Shown here in pieces: positions 53,880 to 62,625 of a DNA stretch of 64,000 nucleotides. The notes beneath the pieces are model-generated. The model searched no databases. It saw only the letters and a program-made list of their open reading frames with translations, and was not told the DNA's origin. This DNA is from Bacillus sp. FJAT-27445 (GTDB taxonomy: Bacteria > Bacillota > Bacilli > Bacillales > Cytobacillaceae), in contig NZ_LMTI01000001.1 in assembly GCF_001510665.1 (NCBI RefSeq), positions 516,252-580,251 of the forward strand. The letters run 5' to 3'. A program made the position numbers and the translations under genes. Each line of letters opens with the position of its first letter. Position 1 is the stretch's first letter.

Positions 53880-54161
53880 TTAACCGGATATGTGCCGGAG
53901 GAAATACGTAAAAGCCATAGTGATTAGGGCGATTACTACAGCGGAGCCTAAGTAAATCATCACTCCTATACCCTGGCTGATTCCATCCGTTTCTGTCAGG
54001 AACCACCAAATGCTTCCTGTTCCCAGGATCATTATATTGATAATTATTGCTTTAAATGCCGCTTTTACCGGGTGTTTGTTGTTCTTTAACTCTTTTCGGC
54101 TAATTAGAAGAGAGGCTGATAAAGAAATCATAATAAGACCAAAGAAAAGAAATAATTTCAT
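53880..54161 (-). CDS. Small membrane protein, three helices
   Basis: A 93-aa protein with three hydrophobic helices (FLFFGLIMISLSASLLI, FKAIIINIMILGTGSIWWFL, GVMIYLGSAVVIALITMAFTYFL). ATG 54161 has GGTGG seven bases upstream, and it follows the next membrane protein gene by 10 bases, in one operon. I do not recognise the family. Both proteins together lie under the palindromic operator at 54457. Confidence 0.65.
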   Translation of the reverse strand: MKLFLFFGLIMISLSASLLISRKELKNNKHPVKAAFKAIIINIMILGTGSIWWFLTETDGISQGIGVMIYLGSAVVIALITMAFTYFLRHISG

Positions 54162-54171
54162 AGTCCACCAC

Positions 54172-54426
54172 CTATTTATTTTTCAAATTAAATCGAGAAA
54201 TCTTACTATTCTTTAAAATAAAAACGGCTACAACAAACCATAGTAAGAAAAAAGTCGCCACATAAGGGTAAGAGGAATATTGGAAGCCGTATACGGTTCT
54301 TTTAAAAATAGAGGGGGTGCTGTCGTATCCATTTGCATGACTCCCGATGATCCCGGACAAAAACGTAAAAAAAGCAAAACCAATTGTGCTTATGATCAGC
54401 TGGATGAATAGAAGCCACTTTGGCAT
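54172..54426 (-). CDS. Small membrane protein behind a palindromic operator
   Basis: An 84-aa protein with two to three hydrophobic helices (LLFIQLIISTIGFAFFTFLSGIIG, YPYVATFFLLWFVVAVFIL). GAGGTG lies eight to ten bases before ATG. Family not recognised. It is the first gene of a two-gene minus-strand operon with a sigma-A promoter and a 20-bp palindrome over its -10. Confidence 0.65.
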   Translation of the reverse strand: MPKWLLFIQLIISTIGFAFFTFLSGIIGSHANGYDSTPSIFKRTVYGFQYSSYPYVATFFLLWFVVAVFILKNSKISRFNLKNK

Positions 54427-54456
54427 TTAAATTATCACCTCTTTCGGAACGGGAAT

Positions 54457-54493
54457 TTAGTGTAATTTTACACTAAGTGGGTGTATTTGTAAA
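54457..54493 (-). promoter_or_regulatory. Sigma-A promoter with 20-bp palindromic operator
   Basis: On the minus strand TTTACA (54488-54493), 17 bases, TAAAAT (54465-54470). The perfect palindrome TTAGTGTAA-N2-TTACACTAA (54457-54476) covers the -10. The arrangement is that of a repressor operator; the repressor gene could not be named. Confidence 0.75.
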
Positions 54494-54578
54494 TCGTAGG
54501 GAAGCCGTATTTTTCATACCGGCAAATCCCAGTGGTAAACTAAAAGAAGGAATTTTTTAATAAAGGAAGGGGAAGTCC

Positions 54579-55181
54579 ATGAATCCTTGGAACGAGCGGT
54601 TTAAAGCCAATAACTATGCCTATGGAACAGAACCAAATGAGTTTCTCGCCGAGATGCAAAGGAAGCTGAAGTTGGAGGGTGAAGCACTTGCGATTGCGGA
54701 AGGCGAGGGTAGGAATGCCGTTTTCCTGGCCGAGCAAGGAATGAAGGTGACTACATGGGATTATGCGGAATTCGGGCTTGAGAAAACAAAAAAGCTTGCC
54801 AGGTCGAGAGGTGTAGAGGTCGAAACCCAGCTAGTTGATTTAAATGAGGCAAAATGGGATAAAGACAAATGGGATGAGATTGTTTGTGTATTTGGGCACT
54901 TTCCCGCTGACTTGCGCGCGAAGACCTTGGAAGGAGTAAAGGAAGCGGTAAAGCCAGGCGGATTCTATGTAACGGAAGTATATTCGGTCAACCAGATTCC
55001 GTATAAGAGCGGCGGTCCAAAAGAGGTTGGATTTCTATATCAGCCCGAGGAGTTTTTAAAAACGTTCCGCGACTGGCGGTTTGTCCACTTTTTCATGGGC
55101 GAAGTAATGCGGCACGAGGGAGAGCTTCATAACGGGCTGTCGCATGTCATCCAATTTGCCGGGCAAAAACCGCAGGCATAG
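54579..55181 (+). CDS. Class I SAM-dependent methyltransferase
   Basis: A 200-aa methyltransferase with motif I as AIAEGEGRNAVFLAEQG (about 38-54), the acidic residue after strand 2 in TTWDYAEFGLEK, and motif IV VCVFGHFPADLR. The layout resembles the TehB/thiopurine-like small methyltransferases in Bacillus. AAAGGAAGGGG precedes ATG. It stands 30 bases ahead of the YidH-like gene and may share a transcript. Substrate unknown. Confidence 0.85.
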   Translation: MNPWNERFKANNYAYGTEPNEFLAEMQRKLKLEGEALAIAEGEGRNAVFLAEQGMKVTTWDYAEFGLEKTKKLARSRGVEVETQLVDLNEAKWDKDKWDEIVCVFGHFPADLRAKTLEGVKEAVKPGGFYVTEVYSVNQIPYKSGGPKEVGFLYQPEEFLKTFRDWRFVHFFMGEVMRHEGELHNGLSHVIQFAGQKPQA

Positions 55182-55210
55182 TGATTGTTGTAATGTAAGG
55201 GAGGGATTCC

Positions 55211-55603
55211 ATGGGGGACGAAAATGCGAAAATCGTTGAACAGAACAAGACAGTCGATTCAAAATATATCCAGCAGCACCTCGCGAATGAGCGGACGTTT
55301 CTCGCCTGGATCCGGACCGCCATTGCGATTATTGGGGTTGGTTTCCTAGTTACAAACCTGCATTTTAATATGCGGTCCAGCCTCACCCCAATAGGTGATT
55401 TCATGGCTAATTTAATCGGAATTTCTTCCGTTTCGCTAGGAATTTTAGTGATTATCATGTCAATGGCTGGATATTTACGAAAGGTTCGATCAATCAATGA
55501 GCAAACATTCAGGACACCACGGCTATCAATCATTCTTCTCGGTGTCCTGGTGGTAGTCATTACGGCGTTTTTCGGTGTTTATTTTGTCATGGTCAATATG
55601 TAG
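55211..55603 (+). CDS. YidH family (DUF202) membrane protein
   Basis: A 130-aa protein with the DUF202 motif: LANERTFLAWIRTAIAIIGVGF (about 24-45), plus two more helices (FMANLIGISSVSLGILVIIMSM, LSIILLGVLVVVITAFFGVYF). The ERTFLAWxRT signature is diagnostic of the YidH/VTC-type small membrane family. AGGGAGG lies before ATG. Function unknown in bacteria; possibly co-transcribed with the methyltransferase. Confidence 0.85.
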   Translation: MGDENAKIVEQNKTVDSKYIQQHLANERTFLAWIRTAIAIIGVGFLVTNLHFNMRSSLTPIGDFMANLIGISSVSLGILVIIMSMAGYLRKVRSINEQTFRTPRLSIILLGVLVVVITAFFGVYFVMVNM

Positions 55604-55605
55604 CG

Positions 55606-55899
55606 CTAAAAATGCTCGTCCGGTCGAACTGGGACTATCTGATCCGTCTCCAGCGGTTCCTGTTTCTGCTTGTCCTCGCTGATTTCACGAACCAATACCC
55701 AGGTATGTTTGAGGAATTGCTGGAAATCGCCGAGCAGCAGCCAAGCCGCCTCCGTCACTTCGGGATTTTCCTTAAGCGCCCGCAGCTCGGTTTGGACACG
55801 GTCAACCGCTTCACCGGGGTTTTCCAGCTGCCGCTCAATCGCCGGCCAGGATGAAAGTAGGAATATCATCGATAAAATAAGCGTAATGAAACGAAACAT
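55606..55899 (-). CDS. Small exported protein of unknown function
   Basis: A 97-aa protein with an N-terminal hydrophobic segment (FRFITLILSMIFLLSSW, about 2-18) that is a signal peptide or anchor. The rest is acidic and helical (AVDRVQTELRALKENPEV). ATG 55899 has GGAGG with nine-base spacing. Family not recognised. It converges with the YidH-like gene two bases apart. Confidence 0.6.
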   Translation of the reverse strand: MFRFITLILSMIFLLSSWPAIERQLENPGEAVDRVQTELRALKENPEVTEAAWLLLGDFQQFLKHTWVLVREISEDKQKQEPLETDQIVPVRPDEHF

Positions 55900-55984
55900 T
55901 TTCGTCAGCCTCCATATTTTTATTAAAACCTATACTATTGACTATTTTGTATGGGACGTTTGAGGAAATCGGTCTATAGGAATT

Positions 55985-56192
55985 CTCTAAAGACCGATTC
56001 GCTTTGATGAGCGTACCTAACTGGTCAATAGAACCTCGCTAAAGACGGGTTTGCCTTGGAGAGCGTACCTAGCTGGTCTTTAGAACCTCGCTAAAGACCG
56101 GTTCGCCTCGGAAAGCATCCCCCACTAGTCTTTAGAACCTCGCTAAAGACCGGTTCGCCTCGTAATACCTACCCGCACAGTCTTTATTCTGC
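55985..56192. repeat. Tandem array of four 52-bp hairpin units (array 1)
   Basis: Units start at 55985, 56037, 56089 and 56141, exactly 52 bases apart, with shared core CGCTAAAGACCGGTTCGC. Between units GGTCTTTAG-N7-CTAAAGACC forms a hairpin with 9-bp arms and a 7-base loop (AACCTCG). Units vary by a few substitutions. No coding sequence crosses it. The architecture matches array 2 near the end of the window, but the sequence is unrelated. Confidence 0.85.
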
Positions 56193-56506
56193 TTTTCAAA
56201 ATCCCTAAATCACAAACCATTGCATTTCATAAAATTTATTCCATTTGTCTGTACAGTTTTTTCCATATCCGGCTCGTTCTATAAGCAGGAAAGCCGTTAA
56301 ATTCATGTTTTCATAAGAATTGAAAAAATTTTCAAAAGAGATATCCTTCCGGGTACTCAAGAATCGTTCTTTTTATAAAAAATGCTCACATTTACCCCAT
56401 GTCATGCCGCATTTTCTCGTACCTATATCGATATTGGCATGAATTATTAACATTAGAAGAAAATGATGGATATTTTTTTCTAAATATTAAATGTTGGTGA
56501 AAATAA

Positions 56507-56555
56507 TTTACACAATCTTAAAAAGTGTGATATGATTTTTTTGTAAACGCTATCT
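56507..56555 (+). promoter_or_regulatory. Sigma-A promoter with cre site at the start of the nan operon
   Basis: TTTACA (56507-56512), 18 bases, TATGAT (56531-56536). TGTAAACGCTATCT at 56542-56555 matches the CcpA consensus TGWAARCGYTWNCW at all defined positions and covers the transcription start. This predicts repression of sialic acid use when glucose is present. The region between array 1 and this promoter has no gene. Confidence 0.85.
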
Positions 56556-56582
56556 TGATAAAAAACTAGGTGGGGATAGAAA

Positions 56583-57497
56583 ATGACAGTCGAAAAATTC
56601 AAGGGTATAATTCCTGCTTTTTACGCGTGTTATGACGAAGCTGGCGAAGTTTCGGAAGCGCGTACAAAAGCGCTTTGCAGCTATCTATATGAGAAAGGCG
56701 TCCAAGGCCTTTACGTTGGGGGCAGCTCGGGGGAATGCATTTACCAAAACCTCGAGGAGAGGAAGGCGACATTAAAATACGTCGCGGAAAGCATGAAAGG
56801 GAAGCTCACCTTAATTGCCCATGTTGGCGCCCCGTCTACAAGGGAGAGCGTGGAACTGGCGAAATTTGCGGAGGAATTGGGATACGATGCTTTGTCGGCT
56901 ATCCCGCCAATCTATTTCAAGCTTCCTGAAAGCGCTATCTCCAACTATTGGACAAGCATCATGGACGCGACCGGGCTGCCGTTCATCATTTACAACATCC
57001 CGCAAACAACGGGATACAATCTATCGCTCAACTTGTTTACCAAATTAATCGAGAACAAAAAGGTAATCGGCGTTAAGAACTCGTCAATGCCTGCGCTTGA
57101 TATCGAACGGTTCAAAGCAGCAGGCGGTGATGGCTTCATCGTATTCAACGGACCGGATGAGCAATATGTTTCTGGACGGGTGATTGGCGCTGACGCCGGA
57201 ATTGGCGGAACGTATGCCGCGATGCCGGAACTGTATCTGAAAGCGGAACAATTCGTTTCAACAGGAAATTTTGCACAAGCTAGAAGCATCCAAAAAGACA
57301 TCAACGACATCATCATCGCTCTCTGTTCCTTGAATGGAAACATGTATTCCGCCATTAAGGAAGTACTGAAGCTGCGCGGAGTAAATGTTGGTAGCGTGCG
57401 CGGGCCGCTTGAGCCGGTTACCGGCGAGGACCTCGAAAACAAGATTCCCGCCATCCGTGACATGATCGATGTAGCAATTGAGAAATACGCAGAGTAA
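56583..57497 (+). CDS. nanA: N-acetylneuraminate lyase-like DHDPS-family aldolase
   Basis: A 304-aa class I aldolase of the dihydrodipicolinate synthase/N-acetylneuraminate lyase family. It cleaves N-acetylneuraminate to N-acetylmannosamine and pyruvate. The substrate loop is VGGSSGECIYQ (about 46-56), the catalytic tyrosine lies in FIIYNIPQTTG, and the Schiff-base lysine is Lys165 in GVKNSS. Gene order (lyase, ABC importer, NanE, ROK kinase, RpiR regulator) identifies the substrate as sialic acid. ATG follows AGGTGGGG. First gene behind the promoter/cre element. Confidence 0.9.
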   Translation: MTVEKFKGIIPAFYACYDEAGEVSEARTKALCSYLYEKGVQGLYVGGSSGECIYQNLEERKATLKYVAESMKGKLTLIAHVGAPSTRESVELAKFAEELGYDALSAIPPIYFKLPESAISNYWTSIMDATGLPFIIYNIPQTTGYNLSLNLFTKLIENKKVIGVKNSSMPALDIERFKAAGGDGFIVFNGPDEQYVSGRVIGADAGIGGTYAAMPELYLKAEQFVSTGNFAQARSIQKDINDIIIALCSLNGNMYSAIKEVLKLRGVNVGSVRGPLEPVTGEDLENKIPAIRDMIDVAIEKYAE

Positions 57498-57604
57498 TAG
57501 ATTGCTGGAAAGCTACTTTCAAAGAAAATTTTTTACAAAGGGAGCTTCAGGCCAAAACGGTCTGTCTTCATAAAACAAAAAGCAACTATCAGGGGGAATA
57601 GGAT

Positions 57605-58999
57605 ATGTTAAAAAAACGATTTGTCGCATTAACGTCCGCCGCTGTTCTTGGCCTCGGCCTTCTTGCTGGATGTACTAGCGGAACAGAAAAGGATGCCGCA
57701 AGCGGCGATTCAAAGAAGCCTGTAGAAATTTCTGTTTGGCTCACTCCGCAGTGGAAGGGAGTCATGGATGCGAATGAGGAAGGTGCTGATTTCGACAGCT
57801 TCTTCAAACACGCAGCCGAAAAATTCTCCGAGCAGTACAAGGATCGCAAGGTAAAAGTAAATGTTGAAGTCGTTGCCGGCGACCAGCGTGATGAACTGCT
57901 GAACGTCAACCTGAACGGCGGCACGCCACCGGATATCTTCTTTGAAAATACATTCGCGATGGGCGATTATGCCCACAGGGGTGCCCTTGTTCCGCTGAAT
58001 GACATTGTGGACGAAGACGCGAAAAAAGACATTGATCAAAACTTCTGGGACACCGTGACTTTCGGAAAGGATATTTACTTCTATCCGTTCTCCCACATGC
58101 CTGGAACACTTGTGTATAATGCTGACATGTTCAAGGCTGCAGGGCTTGAACAGTATATCGGTGGCCAGGATGAAATCAAAACTTGGACACTTGAAGAATA
58201 TGAAACAATCTTGAATGCACTGAAAAATGACCTTCCAAAGGACAAGTATTCAAACGCATTTCCAATGGGCCTCTACGCACTTAACAACCAAGGGGATACA
58301 TGGAACCTGGCATACATGAGGATGTTCGGCAACAAGTTCTTTAACGACGATGCAACTATTGTCCTAAATGATAAAAAAGGCGAAAAAGCGGCAGCATGGC
58401 TGAAGAAAATTTATGATGCCAAACTGACAAACCCAGGCGCGGAATCCGTATCATCAAACGATGTTAACGCGATGTTCCAAAACCAGCAGCTTGGAGTCAG
58501 CTTCACAAATTCGGTCCTGTATAAAAACGCTCTGGCGGATATGAACAGCGGAAAGGCGCCGAAGTTTGACGCAAGGCTTGCAAACATTCCATCCGAAAGC
58601 GGCGACCCGTTGACTTTCACGTATGTATCTGGTGCAAGCGTCTTCAATACTGGTGACGAAGAGAAAATCAAGATCAGCAAGGATTTTGTCAAATTTTTCT
58701 CCACTGATCCCGAGCTTGTAAAAGCATCGAAAAACGGCGTTCCAGTAAGGACTTCCGTAGTTGAAGAATTCAAATCCGAAAATCCATTGTTTGAAGCATA
58801 TGACAAAAACGCGCAATACATGTTCAACTTTACAGGCAGCGTACCAGGATACGGCGAATTGAGGCAGGTACTGTACCCAGAGCTTCAAGCCCTTTACACT
58901 GGCGAAAAAACTCCTGCTCAAGTTGTGAAAGACTACCAGAAAAATGGTAACGCTGTCCTTGAAAGCACCAAAGCGAATTCGGTCATCTTCAACAAATAA
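57605..58999 (+). CDS. ABC sugar-binding lipoprotein of the sialic acid importer
   Basis: A 464-aa extracellular solute-binding lipoprotein: signal LKKRFVALTSAAVLGLGLLAGC with lipobox Cys23, then an SBP family 1 fold (ISVWLTPQWKGVMDANEEG, GTPPDIFFENTFAMGDYA). It resembles carbohydrate-binding proteins of the CUT1 group. The two permease genes follow, but no ATPase gene is in the operon, so a shared MsmK/UgpC-type ATPase elsewhere is expected. Specificity for sialic acid is inferred from the operon. ATG has GGGGG just upstream. Confidence 0.88.
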   Translation: MLKKRFVALTSAAVLGLGLLAGCTSGTEKDAASGDSKKPVEISVWLTPQWKGVMDANEEGADFDSFFKHAAEKFSEQYKDRKVKVNVEVVAGDQRDELLNVNLNGGTPPDIFFENTFAMGDYAHRGALVPLNDIVDEDAKKDIDQNFWDTVTFGKDIYFYPFSHMPGTLVYNADMFKAAGLEQYIGGQDEIKTWTLEEYETILNALKNDLPKDKYSNAFPMGLYALNNQGDTWNLAYMRMFGNKFFNDDATIVLNDKKGEKAAAWLKKIYDAKLTNPGAESVSSNDVNAMFQNQQLGVSFTNSVLYKNALADMNSGKAPKFDARLANIPSESGDPLTFTYVSGASVFNTGDEEKIKISKDFVKFFSTDPELVKASKNGVPVRTSVVEEFKSENPLFEAYDKNAQYMFNFTGSVPGYGELRQVLYPELQALYTGEKTPAQVVKDYQKNGNAVLESTKANSVIFNK

Positions 59000-59071
59000 T
59001 ATTGCAACGAAATGATAGATAGCAGCGGGCCCCAAAAGGGCCTGCGGCTATAGAAAGGTAAGGGAGGTCCA

Positions 59072-59944
59072 ATGAAAAACAACGCATCTTTGAAGGAAAA
59101 TTTAACGGGCTATCTTTTTATCGCGCCGCAGCTTTTATTGTTCCTCGTCTTTATCGTCTATCCGATTTTTGAAGGAATCAGGTTGAGCCTTTATCGAATC
59201 AACTACCAGCAGGAAACATTCATCGGTTTTGAAAATTATACAAGGCTTTTCGCAAATCCCGTATTCATGAAATCGACAATTAACACGGTTATTTTCGTTG
59301 TTTGCATCGTTGCATTGACCGTGATTTTCGCCCTTTTCGTTTCTGCTTCAATTTTTGATAAAAATGCAAAATACGTGTCTTTTATACGAGGCAGTTATTA
59401 TATACCAGTAATGGTTTCTATGGTAGTCATGAGTATGGTCTGGGGTTTCCTATTGAACCCGGCCAACGGTTTGATCCCTTATGCGGCAAGGCAGCTCGAA
59501 ATCGTATCGGTCAACTTCCTTGGCGATAAAGACCTTGTCCTGCCGGTTATCATTTTCATAACGTTCGCCACAAACGTCGGCCAGGCGATCATTCTCTACG
59601 TTGCGTCAATGATTGGCGTGCCGAAGGATGTGTTCGAGGCAGCCGAGGTTGATGGCGCAAGCAGGCTGCATATTATTTTTAAAATATTGATCCCAATGGT
59701 CAAGCCGACAACGATTTACATTATCATCATGAACATAATAGCCGTTCTGAAAATATTCGTTGTCATCCAGCTATTGACTGGCGGCGGGCCGAACAACGCC
59801 TCGACCACATTAATGTATTTCCTTTATAATAATGCGTTTAAATACAACCAGCTTGGCATTGCTTCCGCTGTCGGAGTGATCATGTTCCTGATCACGCTTG
59901 TCCTCTCGTTTCCACAGCTGCGCGCAATGTTCAAGAAAGACTAG
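59072..59944 (+). CDS. ABC transporter permease (MalF/UgpA-type)
   Basis: A 290-aa permease with six membrane helices. The cytoplasmic EAA loop is EAAEVDGASRLHIIFKILIPMVKP (about 190-213), the standard contact site for the ATPase. The first gene product of the permease pair in CUT1 importers is of this type. GGAGG lies seven bases before ATG. It is 14 bases ahead of the second permease gene. Confidence 0.9.
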   Translation: MKNNASLKENLTGYLFIAPQLLLFLVFIVYPIFEGIRLSLYRINYQQETFIGFENYTRLFANPVFMKSTINTVIFVVCIVALTVIFALFVSASIFDKNAKYVSFIRGSYYIPVMVSMVVMSMVWGFLLNPANGLIPYAARQLEIVSVNFLGDKDLVLPVIIFITFATNVGQAIILYVASMIGVPKDVFEAAEVDGASRLHIIFKILIPMVKPTTIYIIIMNIIAVLKIFVVIQLLTGGGPNNASTTLMYFLYNNAFKYNQLGIASAVGVIMFLITLVLSFPQLRAMFKKD

Positions 59945-59957
59945 GGGGTGGCCGGAC

Positions 59958-60806
59958 ATGTTTGGAGCAAAGACCTCGAATAAGAAAAAGAAGGAAAAGG
60001 TCGATATTATTTTCAATATTTTGATCATTTTCTTCGCAATCCTGAACCTGTTCCCGCTGTACTGGCTGTTTACAAGCTCTTTGAAAAACAGCTCGGACGT
60101 AGTAAAAATGCCGCCCGACTGGTGGCCGAAAACCTTTACGTTCAGCAACTATGTCGATGTTTTTAACAACCAGCCGGCATTCCGCTGGGCATTCAACAGC
60201 ATCACTGTTTCACTTGTATCGACTGTTGCTTTGATAGCGGTCAGCTGCCTTGCAGCCTACGCTTTTTCAAAATTAAGGTTCAAGGGACGCAATGTCATTT
60301 TCATCATCTTTATCTCAAGCTTGATGGTTCCGAAAGAAGTTATGATTGTTCCATTGTTCAGGATTATCCAGGACTTTGGCATGGTGAATACGCTGAGCGG
60401 AATGATCTGGCCAAACGTGGCGACTGCTTTTGGCGTGTTTATGCTAAAAGGATTTTTTGACACGATTCCGGATTCATTAAGGGAATCGGCTAAAATCGAC
60501 GGAGCCAGCGAATTCACTGTCTTCTTTAAAATCATGCTGCCAATGGTCAAGCCGGGTATCGGGGCTTTATTCATCCTGAACTTTGTCCAGGTTTGGAACG
60601 ACTATTTGTGGCAGCTCGTTGTCGGCCAAAGCGAGAATTCAAAGACATTGATGGTCGGTATTGCAACGTTGATGCAAGAGCTTAACCCGAATTTTGCCTA
60701 CAAAATGGCTGGCGCCACAGTCGCAGCTGTTCCGATGCTGATTATCTTTATTTTCTTCCAGCGCTACTTCACGGCAGGTATTTCGATTGGCGCGGTAAAG
60801 GAATAA
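59958..60806 (+). CDS. ABC transporter permease (MalG/UgpE-type)
   Basis: A 282-aa permease with six helices. It shows the CUT1 second-permease features: FPLYWLFTSSLKNSSDV at the N-terminus, FSNYVDVF, and the EAA loop SAKIDGASEFTVFFKIMLPMVKPG (about 188-211). ATG 59958 has GGGGGTGG eight bases upstream; a longer frame beginning at 59898 overlaps the first permease. It completes the sialic acid importer with its sister permease and the lipoprotein. Confidence 0.9.
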   Translation: MFGAKTSNKKKKEKVDIIFNILIIFFAILNLFPLYWLFTSSLKNSSDVVKMPPDWWPKTFTFSNYVDVFNNQPAFRWAFNSITVSLVSTVALIAVSCLAAYAFSKLRFKGRNVIFIIFISSLMVPKEVMIVPLFRIIQDFGMVNTLSGMIWPNVATAFGVFMLKGFFDTIPDSLRESAKIDGASEFTVFFKIMLPMVKPGIGALFILNFVQVWNDYLWQLVVGQSENSKTLMVGIATLMQELNPNFAYKMAGATVAAVPMLIIFIFFQRYFTAGISIGAVKE

Positions 60807-60923
60807 AGCAATGTGGAATGGAACCTCACTGGCGGAACCTATGGGCCGTTCGTGCAGGTTCCAATTAGAAGGTTATTATAACGGGTTTATATAACCGTCA
60901 ATTTTTAACATGGAGTTGTTTAT

Positions 60924-61613
60924 ATGAGCAGCAAAGACACTACATTTGAACGAATCCACCGAAAGCTGATTGTATCCTGCCAGGCATTGCCGGATGAACC
61001 GCTCCACAGCCCATTCATTATGGGAAGGATGGCTTATGCAGCCATGCTTGGCGGGGCAAAGGGAATCCGGGCGAATGGGGTGGAGGACATCCGTGAAATC
61101 AAGCAAACGGTTGACCTGCCCATCATCGGGATCATTAAGAAGGTTTATGAAGGTTCCGACGTTTTCATCACACCGACAATGCAGGAAATCGAGCTCCTTC
61201 ATAGTGAAGGAGTCGATATCATCGCCCTTGATGCCACGAAACGTGTGAGGCCGGACGGAACGACGATTAGTGAAATTTTCCCGAAAATCCGGGAAACGTA
61301 TAAGGAGCAGTTGTTCATGGCCGACTGCTCGACCTATGAAGAAGCGGAAGAGGCCTATCGTCTTGGGTTTGACTGCATCGGCACGACGCTGAGCGGCTAT
61401 ACCTCCTATACGAAGGGAAAAGAACTTCCTGACATTGAGTTACTCGGAAGGCTTGTGAAGGATTTTGATATCCCGGTCATCGCAGAAGGCGGAATCTGGA
61501 CTCCGGAACAACTGGAGCGAATCTTTAATCTAGGCGTCCATACAGCCGTTGTCGGCACGGCGATAACAAGGCCAATGGAAATCACAAAGCGCTTTGTTGA
61601 TGTGATCAAATAG
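60924..61613 (+). CDS. nanE: N-acetylmannosamine-6-phosphate 2-epimerase NanE
   Basis: A 229-aa TIM-barrel enzyme converting N-acetylmannosamine-6-P to N-acetylglucosamine-6-P. Family segments: [83 protein letters not shown] and [11 protein letters not shown]. The catalytic Lys lies in GIIKK. A stem of GGAACCT/AGGTTCC arms lies in the 117-base gap before it and may be a processing or attenuation site. ATG has TGGAG nine bases upstream. Confidence 0.95.
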   Translation: MSSKDTTFERIHRKLIVSCQALPDEPLHSPFIMGRMAYAAMLGGAKGIRANGVEDIREIKQTVDLPIIGIIKKVYEGSDVFITPTMQEIELLHSEGVDIIALDATKRVRPDGTTISEIFPKIRETYKEQLFMADCSTYEEAEEAYRLGFDCIGTTLSGYTSYTKGKELPDIELLGRLVKDFDIPVIAEGGIWTPEQLERIFNLGVHTAVVGTAITRPMEITKRFVDVIK

Positions 61614-61725
61614 AGGTTTTGAAAAAAGAATTTTTTACAGTCCGGCTTTTTTAAAAAGAGGGTTATCTTCATGAATGGATGGTATTTTAAAAGTAGGACG
61701 GATTTCTTAAAAGAGGTTGAACACT

Positions 61726-62610
61726 ATGAAAATACTTGCGGTGGATATAGGCGGTACTTCAACAAAGGTTGGGCTGTGCAATGAGGACGGCAGGATTGAA
61801 TCCTTTAAGGAATACAGCACCGAATGGCCCCGCACTGGGATGAAGCCATCGGAAAAATTGGTTGAAATTTTTGTGGAATATAGTGGATTTGACGCAATCG
61901 GCATCAGTACGGCTGGCCAGGTCGACAGTGCCACGGGAAAAATTATTTATGCTAACGAAAACATACCCGGTTATACGGGTACGAGGCTGAAGGATATTTT
62001 TGAGGAGCGGTTTGGGGTACCGGTAAAAGTTGAGAACGATGTGAACGCCGCGGCGCTTGGTGAAAAGCATTTTGGCGCTGGCAGGACGTTCAATGATTTT
62101 CTTTGCCTGACCTACGGGACCGGTATTGGCGGAGCGATAATCCTCGGCGGCGAGTTGCACAGGGGCCACACCGGGAGCGCGGCTGAATTCGGTCATATCA
62201 TCACACATCCACTTGGACGTCCATGCAATTGCGGCGGGCTTGGCTGCTATGAGCAATATGCATCGACAACAGCCCTCGTCCGAAAAGCGAAAGAAATTGA
62301 CAATCTCTATAATAATGGGAGAATAGTTTTTGAGAAGTTTTTCCAGGGAGAGGCAGCCGTGGAAAAGGCTGTCAATGATTGGGTCTTTGAAATTGCGATC
62401 GGCCTCGTTTCGCTCATCCATTCCTTCAACCCGCCGGCAATCGTATTGGGCGGTGGAATCATGGAGCAGGAAGTGCTTGTACACATGGTTTCGAAAAAAG
62501 TGAAAGAGCTGATCATGGAAAGCTTCTCCGATGTCAAAATCCTTAAGGCCGAGCTCGGCAATAAAGCTGGCGTGCTTGGAGCAGCTTCACTTCATCTCAA
62601 TAGCGTTTGA
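61726..62610 (+). CDS. nanK: ROK family kinase, probable N-acetylmannosamine kinase
   Basis: A 294-aa ROK kinase: ATP-binding DIGGTSTK at residues 7-14, the sugar-binding VENDVNAAALGE near 100-111, GTGIGGAIILGG, and the zinc site CNCGGLGCYEQ (Cys167, Cys169, Cys174). ROK enzymes phosphorylate several hexoses, so the N-acetylmannosamine assignment rests on the neighbouring nanE and lyase. ATG 61726 has AAGAGG nine bases upstream; TTG 61717 is close but lies too near the site. It is followed 15 bases later by the regulator gene. Confidence 0.88.
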   Translation: MKILAVDIGGTSTKVGLCNEDGRIESFKEYSTEWPRTGMKPSEKLVEIFVEYSGFDAIGISTAGQVDSATGKIIYANENIPGYTGTRLKDIFEERFGVPVKVENDVNAAALGEKHFGAGRTFNDFLCLTYGTGIGGAIILGGELHRGHTGSAAEFGHIITHPLGRPCNCGGLGCYEQYASTTALVRKAKEIDNLYNNGRIVFEKFFQGEAAVEKAVNDWVFEIAIGLVSLIHSFNPPAIVLGGGIMEQEVLVHMVSKKVKELIMESFSDVKILKAELGNKAGVLGAASLHLNSV

Positions 62611-62625
62611 TAGGAGGAGCCCGAA

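Noticed and set aside
55985..56192. CRISPR array or tRNA-like sequence (GGTTCG element)
   Set aside because: Same reason: spacers are not unique. No cloverleaf or T-loop context was found.
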